NCBI GenBank assembly: GCA_947462335.1
Contig: OX381704.1
Coordinates: 42,412,942-42,476,941, forward strand
Direction of reading: 5' to 3'
Length of the DNA: 64,000 bases
DNA from: Harmothoe impar
Lineage: Eukaryota; Annelida; Polychaeta; Phyllodocida; Polynoidae
Of the stretch, positions 45,969 to 55,230 are shown piece after piece. Below the pieces are notes generated by a model. That model worked only from the letters and a program-made list of their open reading frames with translations, was not told where the DNA came from and did not search any database. The translations under genes were made by a program, and so were the position numbers. Every line of letters begins with the position of its first letter. Positions within the stretch are counted from its first letter, which is position 1.

Positions 45969-47411
45969 ATGGCCGAGCAACAGCTCCGTCACTCCGAACT
46001 CACCGGACACTCCGAGGTGGCATCCGCCACCGAGGAGGCTATGGATGCTCAGAGCCCAAGTGGTGATGAGTTGAGCCAGACGCTGGCGGAACTACGTGTA
46101 GATCCGGCCGTGTCCCCGATCCGAAAGTCCCCGTCGCCCGACGGCAGCGAGGACTCCGGAATGCTGCGAGGAATCGCCTACACCCAAGTAGCGCCGGATC
46201 CCTCCGAGACGACTGTGCGCCCCTCCCGGATGTGCAGTCTTAGTATATCACCAAACCTCCAGAAGACGGTTGCTCGTAAACTGTCTATGGGGAGTGGGAG
46301 TGATTCCGACACTTCACGTCCGAGGACGCGCGGTGGGAAGGGTGCTACCCGAGATCGGTCCAAGTCGGCCGATACTAAGGCTAGTACCAAGGCTACCAAA
46401 CACACTGGTGTTGGGAGGAAGCCACCGGGAAAGGACGAGCCTAAAAAGCCCGATCCGAAGAAGGAAAGTACTGCGAGTACGAAGAAGTCGGGTTCTAAGG
46501 CTGCCACTGCAACGGCATCCAAGGATCCGAAGACGGTTGATCCCAAGGCTCCTACGACGAAGGTGCCGAAGGGTCAGAAGAAAGCTGATCCGAAGCCCGG
46601 TGCTAAGGACCAGCCGAGGAAGGGGCAGACGTCCGACAGCACTCAAGCTGTCAAGACTCCGGGCCCCAATAAGTCCAATCTCCCGATCCCTAGCAAGGTG
46701 AAGGGTAGTGGGAAGGCAGTTGGAACCTCAGCTGCTCCGACCCCAGCCATCGACGTGTTGTCCTTCTCGCGAGGGTTGGACAACAGCTCAGCAGTAGCTG
46801 CTACAGCCGCTGCGATGGCTGGTAATACGGGACATGGGGGAGGTCGTCCAAAAACGGCAGTTCCTCCCAAGGAACCTCGGACCGAGGAGACTATGGATAC
46901 TTCATCCGCAGCCCATACGGTCCAGGTAGTGCAGGATGTGCTGTCTAACATCACATTCAACCTCCCGACTCCCCTGGAGCCGCGAAAGGAGGTACCCGTT
47001 CGGGTGGAGTTACCTCCTCAGAGAGAGGTACCCGTCCGAGTGGATACTCCTCCACAGCCTACCGAGCCTACTCTGGAACCATCCAACCTGGATATTTCGG
47101 AGGAAGCCGGAAAGCTGGACCAAGCTGCAGGCGGTGGTCCATCGGGATCGGGGGTGCACATCCTCGCTCCATACCAGCATGATGCATGGGATAAGGAGGA
47201 CGCCGACGTCCCACCCCTGCTCCGAGGTGCCATCATCGATCAGATGAGCCAAACAGAGGTCAGATCCTTCGAACTGATCCAAATGCGAACCTTCCGGGGG
47301 CTGGACAGTTTGTCTGCCAAGTTCCCGGCCTGGTTCCCGGATCGCTTAACTGCGGCCATGGAAGATCTCAGCAAAAAGTCGGCTACAGCTCGCTTAGTTG
47401 CTGAGACCTAG
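45969..47411 (+). CDS. ORF3 part 1: basic Lys/Pro-rich protein, ended by an in-frame TAG
   Basis: I do not recognise this protein. It starts at ATG 45969 with a strong initiation context (A at -3, G at +4): MAEQQLRHSELTGHSE. The first ~110 residues are acidic and Ser/Pro-rich with SP motifs. About residues 115-240 are very basic and full of Lys, Pro, Thr and Ala, likely nucleic-acid binding or nuclear targeting. The rest carries paired EVPVRV repeats and a helical C-terminus (RGLDSLSAKFPAWFPDR). It ends at TAG 47409-47411 (ACC TAG GGA), and the same frame is open beyond. There is no signal peptide or transmembrane segment, so it is not an obvious envelope. Length to the stop is 480 codons. 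Confidence 0.8.
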   Translation: MAEQQLRHSELTGHSEVASATEEAMDAQSPSGDELSQTLAELRVDPAVSPIRKSPSPDGSEDSGMLRGIAYTQVAPDPSETTVRPSRMCSLSISPNLQKTVARKLSMGSGSDSDTSRPRTRGGKGATRDRSKSADTKASTKATKHTGVGRKPPGKDEPKKPDPKKESTASTKKSGSKAATATASKDPKTVDPKAPTTKVPKGQKKADPKPGAKDQPRKGQTSDSTQAVKTPGPNKSNLPIPSKVKGSGKAVGTSAAPTPAIDVLSFSRGLDNSSAVAATAAAMAGNTGHGGGRPKTAVPPKEPRTEETMDTSSAAHTVQVVQDVLSNITFNLPTPLEPRKEVPVRVELPPQREVPVRVDTPPQPTEPTLEPSNLDISEEAGKLDQAAGGGPSGSGVHILAPYQHDAWDKEDADVPPLLRGAIIDQMSQTEVRSFELIQMRTFRGLDSLSAKFPAWFPDRLTAAMEDLSKKSATARLVAET

Positions 47412-49376
47412 GGACGTCCCGAACTTATCGCGGCCTTGGAATACGAACTGCAAACTGCAGCGGAATTCCAGACCGTGCATAACAGGAGGGAGAAGAGGAG
47501 ACGTCTGACGCCAGCAATGAAGCTGGCTCGGAGTATGGAACAGAAGACTAAAGAGTCAATTCTGGATGCTACTCTGGAGGAGGAAATTATCCAACAGACC
47601 TCGGCCGCGGCTAGGAGTGCAGACACTAGTCGCCAGGAGAAGGCCAATCGTAGGCACCTATACCTACGAGAGACCATCAAAGTAACCTCTCTGAAGGCGG
47701 GTCGATCCGAAGAGGAGGTGGAAGGGGTTCTGAAGGGATTGGATGAAAATACAATCCCGGACGACGAGCTTCAGATTCTGGTCCGGACAGCACTCCCAGC
47801 CAATGCCGCAAGTGGGTTTAAGTACTTTAAACCAATGTGTGTGAACGACTGCGTCAAGGATAAGCGGTCCTCACACCATCCGGAGGAGGTGGGTCCTGAC
47901 GGTCTCTCCGACGACGAGGAGTGGATTAAGACTGATCCCCTCGATAAGTCGGTACAGCTGTACCACTTTGAGTTACTGGATAAGGTCCGAACTGGTAGTA
48001 CTAAATACCGTTCGCCCCTCCAGAAAGCTAAATTGGCATGGGCTATGGCTAGATGGCATCCATTTAGCAAGTGCCCCTTTGAGCCTTGTCTGAATATCGA
48101 CGAGACACTGGAGACGCCCCGAACTTGGCCTACCAAGGTCCGGTACGCAAGGCATATCACCCGCTATCATTTGCGTCATTACATGCGGTATGACTGCTTG
48201 AGTGTGGGTGCGAAAGGAAGCAAGGGTTGTCCGAATGGTGGCTGGTTCTACACTAGAGCCGATATCATCAGGCATCTTGCTAAGCAGCACGGCTTGGCTC
48301 TGGAGACCGCGGCGGAACGCATCCAGACCGCCCATACAGAAGTCTACTCCCATTTCGGGGTAGTAGGCAGAAATGATAACCTCGAGGTGGATTTTGGCAC
48401 CAACGAGAAGGGAAAGGTCCGGGTCTTTTACAAGGTAAACCCGGACGGCAACTACATCCGGATTCCGGAAGGTGAGCTCTTCGATGAATTCGAGGAGTAC
48501 CAGAAACGGACCAGTACGAGAAAGGTGCGGCGCGCTCAGAAGAGACCTAGCGGGTCTTCGGAGCAGGCCGACCCTAAAAAGGCCAAAACGGATGAAAGGA
48601 AATCCGTTATGGAGAAGGCGGTTCCGGGCTATAAAGGGCCGGCATTCACTTCTCAGACGACGGACTGGAAGACGGGTCCCCAGGGCAGGCCACCTCGGTC
48701 TGTTCCGGAGGATCCGAACTCCAGCACGATGGGGTCCTTCGCGGACAAGTTCCCCGAAAATGATATGGTTCCGGGTGAGGAGTCGCAGACTCTAACTCAG
48801 ACCGGTAAGACGAAGGCTCCAGCAAAGAAAACGCCGAAGCCGACTCAGACCCCGGATCTCCCACCAGAGACTCCGGAGGAGGGGCGTCTAGTCTTGCGAC
48901 TAAGGGGCCCTCCTTCGTTCCCTCCCGCCGACTTCACTTCCTATGAAGCCGGACAGGAGGCCTTCGGTCAATGGCAGGACAACTTTCACCGGTTGCTTGC
49001 TGGCCTGAGTCAGGAGGTGGCGATGTTGTCCCTTAATACGGTACACCATCTCCATCAGAGGGAAGTCGCTACCCAGAAGGCAGCGGCTGCGGAGTCCGTG
49101 CAGGAAGAGCGTGAGAACGCTCGGACTGAACGAAGTGCTGCTAAAACCGAAAGGAAGAAGCAGAAGTTGGCAGTTAAGAACGCCGAGGAGAAGCTGGACC
49201 ACGAACGTCGTCGGTTCAGAGACTGCTTCGCGCATGAAATGCACGAGTGGGATGGAACTCGGGCTCAAATCGAGCTCTGGCTCCAGGAGCTGACTCTGGC
49301 GGAAGCTGCGTCGGACTCTGAGGAGGAGGAGGAGCCGGCTAAACCCGGTTCCAAAGACGAGTCGGACTCCGGATAG
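47412..49376 (+). CDS. ORF3 part 2: atypical zinc-finger-like and coiled-coil protein
   Basis: This is the in-frame continuation after the TAG, 654 codons long; the next ATG in frame is near 47517. The family is not recognised. It has a basic helical start (NRREKRRR), then Cys/His clusters: C-x3-C followed by HH at 47838-47879; C-x4-C-x21-H-x4-H at 48072-48170; and C-x10-C-x14-H-x4-H at 48195-48290. These resemble tandem C2H2 fingers with unusual spacing. A nuclear-type stretch (KVRRAQKR, KKAKTDERK) and a Pro/Thr-rich linker follow. The end is a long coiled coil rich in Arg, Glu and Lys with an acidic tail (DSEEEEEP). A DNA- or RNA-binding accessory role is inference only. Confidence 0.8.
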   Translation, partial: GRPELIAALEYELQTAAEFQTVHNRREKRRRLTPAMKLARSMEQKTKESILDATLEEEIIQQTSAAARSADTSRQEKANRRHLYLRETIKVTSLKAGRSEEEVEGVLKGLDENTIPDDELQILVRTALPANAASGFKYFKPMCVNDCVKDKRSSHHPEEVGPDGLSDDEEWIKTDPLDKSVQLYHFELLDKVRTGSTKYRSPLQKAKLAWAMARWHPFSKCPFEPCLNIDETLETPRTWPTKVRYARHITRYHLRHYMRYDCLSVGAKGSKGCPNGGWFYTRADIIRHLAKQHGLALETAAERIQTAHTEVYSHFGVVGRNDNLEVDFGTNEKGKVRVFYKVNPDGNYIRIPEGELFDEFEEYQKRTSTRKVRRAQKRPSGSSEQADPKKAKTDERKSVMEKAVPGYKGPAFTSQTTDWKTGPQGRPPRSVPEDPNSSTMGSFADKFPENDMVPGEESQTLTQTGKTKAPAKKTPKPTQTPDLPPETPEEGRLVLRLRGPPSFPPADFTSYEAGQEAFGQWQDNFHRLLAGLSQEVAMLSLNTVHHLHQREVATQKAAAAESVQEERENARTERSAAKTERKKQKLAVKNAEEKLDHERRRFRDCFAHEMHEWDGTRAQIELWLQELTLAEAASDSEEEEEPAKPGSKDESDSG

Positions 49377-50240
49377 GATTATCCTATTCTAGGATCCGAT
49401 TAGGAGAGGGGGGGGTATTCTAAGTATACCACCCCTACAAGCAAAACACCCTTGGAAAGGGTTTAGGAGTATCCGGACAGAGGAACGCGGCAGGCTGGCT
49501 ACGCAAGGATCCAGTCTGCCAGGTAGTACTGACGGAGGAGGACAAGGAGATCCGGAAGGAAAGCTGAACTCGGGACTGGAGCACGATACCAACATGGATC
49601 CGATACGCGATGTTTTTTTATATAAACTCTGGATATCAGGACCGAGTGCTCCTAGTTATAAGTCCGAAGATCGCCTGGAGGCAGGACTATTTTTTTTATT
49701 CTATTATCACCTGAAGCTCCCGAGCATGAGCTATGAACTTTCTCTTTCCGGTGAGTAAGAGCTGAACGAAGTAGGTTCTGAAAGCCGGGCGGAATGAAAC
49801 ACCATCAACAGAAGATCCGGATCCTCTCTACAAGACCACGTATGATGTAATTTTGTAATAATACTTTAATATGTCTTTAAAACCTTAAAAGATGTGATAT
49901 TGTTTATCACTTATAAGTATTATTCATTACGAGTGTAATTAGCTCGGGGTCCTGGAGGGACGAAATTTTTTTACTGTGATATTGTACTTTTTCAAGTGTT
50001 TGTATACTATATGTATAGGTTAACTCCATCTATCCTAGGGAATGGGGCGTAATTGTTATTACGGTCTATATATATAGAAATGTGTGTAATTAATACCTTT
50101 TTGTGTTCAACAGTATACGTCATATTGTTTGTAAGGTATAACTTTAATAAACCCCTAAGGTGGTATTTATAAGATAATGCCAGTCCGAAGTGTTTTCGGA
50201 CTTTAACCTTAATTATTTTTTTACCTCCCGGTTATTATCT
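49377..50240 (+). other. Retrotransposon 3' untranslated region
   Basis: These 864 bp between ORF3 and the polypurine tract have no supported ORF. The first half contains CCGGA/TCCGG-rich sequence similar in composition to the ORFs; the second half is A/T-rich with long T runs. No RNA structure was identified. Confidence 0.6.
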
Positions 50241-50252
50241 GGTAGGGGGTAG
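50241..50252 (+). other. Polypurine tract
   Basis: The purine-rich stretch GGTAGGGGGTAG directly abuts the 3' LTR and is the expected plus-strand primer. A second G-run at 49402-49417 could act as an additional internal tract. Confidence 0.65.
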
Positions 50253-50689
50253 TGTAGGGGCTAGGGTTATACGGGTTTGTTATATGACGAGTGCTGTTGG
50301 ATGCTGTGTTGCGAGCTCAGTCCGAACCCTTCAGTCCGACGGTAGGTGGCGACACCTACCCCGGGCTTGGGGTATGGACAGAGGTCGCTATAGGCTTCCG
50401 GTCTGCGTGTGCACGCGCAGGCTGGCTGCCTATATATACCCAGCATCTGGCGGTACTCGTCGGTTACTCTGAGCCACGCTGGTGAGGAGACCCCGTGATC
50501 ATTACGGCTGATTAGCCTACTGACCCGTTCCGAACTCTATAGGGAGTTCGCACACATAGATACTGCTTGTCTAGGTTTTCTGAATAAACCCGATTTGCAA
50601 CCTGTAACACTTGATCCGAACTGTGTCGACTTTGTTCTTTAATTGATACTCTACCAATATCATAGAGAAACAAAGTATCGTTTATTACA
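50253..50689 (+). repeat. 3' LTR
   Basis: This LTR has the same length and ends as the 5' LTR, with one substitution (A at 50413). Its TATA box is at 50431-50438 and its AATAAA at 50583-50588. It is preceded by a polypurine stretch and followed by the TAGG target duplication. Confidence 0.96.
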
Positions 50690-50995
50690 TAGGTATAAGA
50701 AACGCATTCATATTTCAGTACAAAATCTATATAATTTTTTAATAAAGGCAAATCGTACTGCATCCTAATGAGGCAATGACGTACTAAATGAATACATGAC
50801 CAACTACGGTGTACATAAAAGTATTACTAATTTATAATACTGTATTAGGGGGTGATTTTTTTCAGTCCCCATCCCCACCCCTCTGAACTATGGTAACACG
50901 CAGGTTCTTCCGCCGAAAAATATGGGTCAACACCTTCCCCTCATCCTGTTAAAACTAACAACACTTGTATGTAGGGTTATCAATAGTATACTCAC

Positions 50996-51190
50996 GAGTA
51001 TTACAGATAGGTCCTTAAAGTTGAGCATTGACAGGGCTGAGATTGAGACACTCCACACGAGTATTAGTGAGCCAGTCATAGCGGCAACATAGGAGCACAG
51101 ACAGAGTATTATAAAGTACAGAAGTGCCACACCGCCTAGTATACACCACATCGACACCATACCATACACACAGAAGATCCATTTTCTGTA
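50996..51190 (-). CDS. HHAT: HHAT exon 4
   Basis: This 195-nt, phase-0 exon of 65 codons is nearly all hydrophobic. It includes RKWIFCVYGMVSMWCILGG, matching the second and third membrane segments of HHAT. The acceptor is TTTTTTCAG and the donor GTGAGT. A 123-bp MITE ends 28 nt upstream of the acceptor, and the retrotransposon 3' LTR ends 306 bp beyond the donor. Confidence 0.88.
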
Positions 51191-51218
51191 CTGAAAAAAC
51201 AAACAGAAAATAAGTATA

Positions 51219-51341
51219 CCGTATTCGACGTAATAAGCGCCCCCCCCCTAATAGGCGCTTATTAGAATGAATATTTGAGGCCGATTTTTTCACTTAAAAT
51301 AATTTTTTAAGCGCCCAGGGCGCTCATTACGTCGAATACGG
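51219..51341. mobile_element. TA-flanked MITE next to HHAT exon 4
   Basis: CCGTATTCGACGTAATAAGC and its near-perfect inverse bound 123 bp, with TA on each side (51217-51218, 51342-51343). The interior has facing GCGCCC and GGGCGC motifs. Confidence 0.8.
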
Positions 51342-51539
51342 TAAGTGTGGTTATCAAAATAATTTGAAAGGGTGATTCAATACATCACAGTTTAGATCGT
51401 TATTAGGGTATTATGGTATCATTGTATAAATGTTGTCTCCAATTATATGATTACCCGGTATGTAAACTAAAAGGCATGGCATACCCATCGACTACGCTGG
51501 TGTATGAATTCCCACAGTCAGTGCTTCCCATACACTGAT

Positions 51540-52140
51540 TCTGAGCTACTCCCTCGCCCCAGGTTGCTCCCTCACCGTGAGCAGCACACCTCACCCTGAG
51601 CTGCCCCCTTTACCCCGATCTGCTCGCCCACCCCAAGCGTATCCTCTAATCTTGAGATGGTCGCCTCACCCTGAACTGTCCTCCTCACCACAAGTTGCTC
51701 CCCTCACCCCCTAACTTATCTCCTAATCTTGCGCTGCTCGCCTCACCATGATCACCTTTCCTCACCTTGAGCTGCTCGCCTCACCCTGAACTGTTCTCTT
51801 CACCTCGAGCTGCTCCCCTCACCCCCACCCTATCCCCTAATCTTGCGCTACTCGCCTCACCCTGAGGACCTTTCCTCGCCCGGAGCTGCTCCCTCTCCCT
51901 GAGCTGCTCGCCTCATCCTGAACTGTTCTCTTTACCTCGAGCTGCTCCCCTAACTTTGCACTGCTCGCCTCACCCTGAGCACTTTTCATCACTCTCAGCT
52001 GCTTCCTCTTCCTGAGCTGCTTGCCTCACCCCAGGCTGCTCTCCTAATCTTCAGCTTCTCGCCTCATCCTGAGAAACTCTCCTCACCCTGACCCGCTCCC
52101 CTGACATTGAGCTGCTCCCTGTCCCTCACCCGGAGCTGCT
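51540..52140 (+). repeat. Degenerate CTGAGCTGCTC minisatellite
   Basis: Roughly thirty irregular units of about 20 bp built on CACCCTGAGCTGCTCCCCT fill most of HHAT intron 3. They are not coding in a consistent frame. Confidence 0.75.
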
Positions 52141-52454
52141 TGCAGAGCATTACGTCACTGGTGACACAATGCCAGTGCATCACCTTTATCAGCCAGCTGC
52201 TGTGGGTTTACTGCACCTTCAACTTGGCTTAAGTGTTCAACTCCCCCAACTGGTGATGAAACTGAGACCGAGCCTAATTGTATAGCGCAGGCCAATAGTG
52301 ATTACCTCATGTGTATATCAGGTATAATATGGATTTTTAGATTATATGACCCTATATTGTAACACATGCTTAAATAGGAGGTCTGTATATATCACTGTTA
52401 TGATATAATTCTATAGAGAGAATATATTTAATGTAAATTATATTATAAACGTAC

Positions 52455-52565
52455 CTGAAATCCTATCCATCGGACTAGTTGACCGATGAGGATATGGCCA
52501 ATCAAATAAGGCCATATGTCTCCAAACCAGGAGGTCCAAAACTCCCATTCGAAATTTGATATATC
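52455..52565 (-). CDS. HHAT: HHAT exon 3
   Basis: This 111-nt, phase-0 exon is flanked by CAG and GTACGT. It encodes DISNFEWEFW followed by a membrane segment (DIWPYLIGHILIGQLV). The FEW-FW motif is strongly conserved in HHAT and HHATL. Confidence 0.88.
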
Positions 52566-52779
52566 CTGTGTAGTAGAAGCAATAGATGTTAATAGAGCTA
52601 ATAGTACATCTCATGTTTTATATCATCGGGCTATCTCAACTGCGATACATAGGGCCTACTATACCAAAGATAAATATTAGAATGGTAAGCATTCATGTTC
52701 CTGTAACTTCAGCATCTAATGCATTGTTTAATGGCTTCATATAAATGCTATAATTCTTGCAGCAAATCAATGTACATAC

Positions 52780-52844
52780 CTTTTCCCATCTAGTGAACCT
52801 CCACCGTTTTTCAAACAACTCATCTAGCAGTTCACTTCTTCGTT
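52780..52844 (-). CDS. HHAT: HHAT exon 2
   Basis: This 65-nt exon lies between an AG acceptor (plus-strand CT at 52845-52846) and a GTATGT donor (52774-52779). It completes a Glu codon and encodes 22 mostly charged residues (RRSELLDELFEKRWRFTRWEK). This matches the charged loop after the first membrane helix in HHAT proteins. Confidence 0.75.
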
Positions 52845-53296
52845 CTAAGAGATCCAAGAAAAACACATTCCCAGAAAGGCATTATGAATAAAAGCGTGTT
52901 TTGATCATTTTACCTGATAAACAGCTGATAAAATAAGTAGTCTTAATGACAAGGGCCCAGGTGACCAATTAATTGACAAAAAACTTCTTAAACTCTTAAA
53001 TATTTGTTCTTTATATCATATGCAATCAAAATATGAAATAAAAAAGCGGGGTCCCAGTTTCTCCAGGCAATTTAAGACGGATGTCCTATTGAAAACCATA
53101 TCAATATAACCGTGATGAGATACATAAACAAAAACCGATACTATTGAATCCAATGGACCCATTTCATGAAAGTAATCATTTCTGGTTGCTATTGGTAAAT
53201 AAATCCCAAACTTAACAAACGATTTCTTTCGAAAACTACAGGTAAGCTCAATGATATTTATATAACAATCGAGACTATCAGCAAAAATCGACTTAC

Positions 53297-53396
53297 CATG
53301 AGACACGATGTAGACACTGTACGAACTGTATAATGCAGCCCCTGTCCACACCACATAGTACAGCCACCTCTCTGTAAATGGCAGCTCTGTTCCCAT
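53297..53396 (-). CDS. HHAT: HHAT exon 1 (start codon)
   Basis: The exon begins at ATG 53396 and encodes 33 residues starting MGTELPFTERW, including a hydrophobic first membrane segment (LYYVVWTGAALYSSYSVYIV). It ends one base into the next codon at a GTAAGT donor (plus-strand ACTTAC at 53291-53296). The start was chosen because it aligns with the N-terminus of the family, in which a short charged head precedes the first transmembrane helix. Confidence 0.85.
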
Positions 53397-53527
53397 TTTC
53401 CCTTTTGTTTGTCTGCTATCTTTGGCCGGCGGCTATGATTCCCTCTGCATTGTAAATCAAGATAAGGTACAATAAAGAGAACTTAAAGACTCGATCATAT
53501 TTTAACAGCAAGGGGTGGTGTACATAG

Positions 53528-53677
53528 ACAAATGCCAACGCCCATTGATACCGTCTCTGTTGTATTTCACAAGTGGGGGCTGGGGCAGTATCCCACGAAG
53601 CCGCAGGCTGAGTGGGATGCGCCCCAGCCCCCACGAGTGAAATACATCAGAGCGGTATCAATGTAGTTGGCATTTGT
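53528..53677. mobile_element. Long hairpin element upstream of HHAT
   Basis: ACAAATGCCAAC...GTATTTCAC...GGGGGCTGGGGC on the left meets its inverse on the right, giving arms of about 65 bp around a short GAAGCCGCAGGCTGAG loop. It starts 132 bp upstream of the HHAT start codon, so it lies in the promoter or 5' UTR. Confidence 0.75.
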
Positions 53678-54649
53678 GTTTATTTTTTTATTTGAAGCCA
53701 TTTAATGAATGAAAAACAACTTTTTCTTAGCCCATTGAATACAGCCACGTTGTATTCAATGGGGCCATTGAATACGGCCCTTCAGTGCTAAAGCATAGGA
53801 CATCTTGTATTTCATAAAAATAAAGTATGACTATTGTTTTGTGTAAGGGGGCCAAAACTATTTTGCGACCCAAGAGGGGCGGGGGGTCGGGGCCTGCTGT
53901 AGATTTCCGTGTTTTTTTTGTTTTTTTTGTACACTGGACAACCATGGTTTCTAACAAGGGCGGTTACGGTAAAGGAAAAGTATAACTTTCGTAATAATTT
54001 CTTATCTATGGCAATATCTCAGAAAGGGAATTTCCTTTTGATTTCCCAACTCTGGCCAGGTTAGGCCACTCAAAAAGAAATTTGGTGATCAAACAAGAAA
54101 TCTGCCATGATTCAACCTATAACTTACAAATGGCTCAACTCCATCAGGAAAATAACTAGTCACTAGTTAGATCTATGTCTGGCACAAGAGGGTGCGGGCG
54201 AGTCCGCGCTGGCCAGATTGGTTAGGAAGATGTCCACTGGCGGCGCCACGAGTCGAGGCAAGTGGTAGCTCAGGTAAACCGTGTCATGCAGCCCTTGAGC
54301 AGGGGTAGTCTCCCTAGACTTATGAATAAACACATGATATCTGGGAGAGTTATATTCTCGAACTCTATAGAATTTAATCACCTATGCACGATAAACATTC
54401 TTGTGAATATCTTGAAATTATTCATGTTAAACTTGCCCAAAATATTGTTGTGAAGATTTGTGAAATACAATGAGTGTACGCCTAGCCATTCAATGGAGCA
54501 AGAGTGACGTCACACAGAAAATTATCATTCTGATCTCCCTTATTGGGTATTGCATAATCTGACAAGGCGTAGACCTAATTCCAAACCTCTGTATGCTTTA
54601 TAGCAACGTTTCAACGTAGACTTTAGTACTAAGTCTGTGGTTTCAATGT

Positions 54650-55125
54650 TGGACAGGGACGTAGATGGGCAGGGACGTAGATGGTCAAGGGCCTGGGTGG
54701 GCAGGGGGATAGTTAAACAGGGGCCTAGATAGGCGGGGGCCTTGATAGACGGGGACCTAGATGTGCAGGGGCCTAGATGTACAGAGACCTAGATAGACAG
54801 GGGCCTAGATGGGCAGAGTCCTACATGTGCAGGGGCCTAGATGGGCAGGGGGATACTTAACAGGGGCCTAGATGAGCAGGGGGCCTAGATGAGCAGGGGG
54901 CCTAGATGGGCAGGGGTCTAGATAGGCAGGGACCTAGATGGGCAGGGGCCTAGATGGGCAGGGGCCTAGATAGACAGAGACCTATATGGGCAGGGACCAA
55001 AATGGGCAGGGACTTAAATGGACAGGGGCCTAGATGGGCAGGGACCTATATGGGCAGGGACCTAGCTGACCAAGGACCTAGATGGCCAGGGACCTAGGTG
55101 GCCAGGGACCTGGTCCTAGATATAT
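54650..55125 (+). repeat. 16-bp minisatellite
   Basis: About 28 units of GGCCTAGATGGGCAGG and variants (GACCTAGATGG at the right end). Confidence 0.85.
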
Positions 55126-55230
55126 GGGCATGTGCAAGCTTATCTCGTATTACCCCTCACACTTCCCACCAAAATGTCATCTCTAGTTGCCACCCCACTA
55201 CAGCGTTATCAACGTGCTTTGAGTGACCTA

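Larger units (their letters stand above)
37984..50689 (+). mobile_element. Ty3/Gypsy-type LTR retrotransposon, 12.7 kb, with extra 3' ORF
   Basis: The element is bounded by 437-bp LTRs that differ at one base (G at 38144, A at 50413). The flanking target-site duplication is TAGG (37980-37983 and 50690-50693). Order: LTR, tRNA-His-type primer site, gag, pol (protease, RT, RNase H, integrase), a 0.58-kb GC-rich spacer, a ~1135-codon ORF3, a 0.88-kb untranslated tail, polypurine tract, LTR. The integrase follows RNase H, as in Ty3/Gypsy and retroviruses. It is inserted antisense in HHAT intron 4; removing it leaves an intron of about 440 bp. Near-identical LTRs mean a very recent insertion. Gag and ORF3 each carry a single in-frame TAG and pol a 13-nt insertion. 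The length is unusually large for this group because of ORF3. Confidence 0.96.
17890..53396 (-). other. HHAT: HHAT gene locus (5' six exons)
   Basis: This is a hedgehog acyltransferase gene, an ER multi-pass MBOAT enzyme that palmitoylates the N-terminal cysteine of Hedgehog ligands. Six exons were assembled from matches to the family and canonical splice sites: 53396-53297, 52844-52780, 52565-52455, 51190-50996, 37845-37618 and 18212-17890. All junctions keep frame and give about 340 residues of a usual ~490. Family-typical stretches include FEWEFW (exon 3), YTSFS and FTGPIMTYDQF (exon 5), and KYLVMFG and LDPPAGPKC (exon 6). The FD...GL and WHG segments, with the catalytic Asp/His region, were not found to the left, so the gene is incomplete here. 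Intron 4 is inflated by an LTR retrotransposon. The vertebrate paralogue HHATL shares some residues, but KYLV and the terminal MWK favour HHAT. Confidence 0.88.

Noticed and set aside
45969..49376. ORF3 as a retroviral envelope gene
   Set aside because: No signal peptide, no hydrophobic fusion or membrane segment, no furin-type site or glycoprotein character. The composition is charged and nuclear-like.
17890..53396. Gene being HHATL instead of HHAT
   Set aside because: Some residues match HHATL (LDPPxPPKC-like), but KYLVxFG, the terminal MWK and the YTSFS block fit HHAT better. The distinguishing catalytic segment is outside the window, so this is not fully closed.
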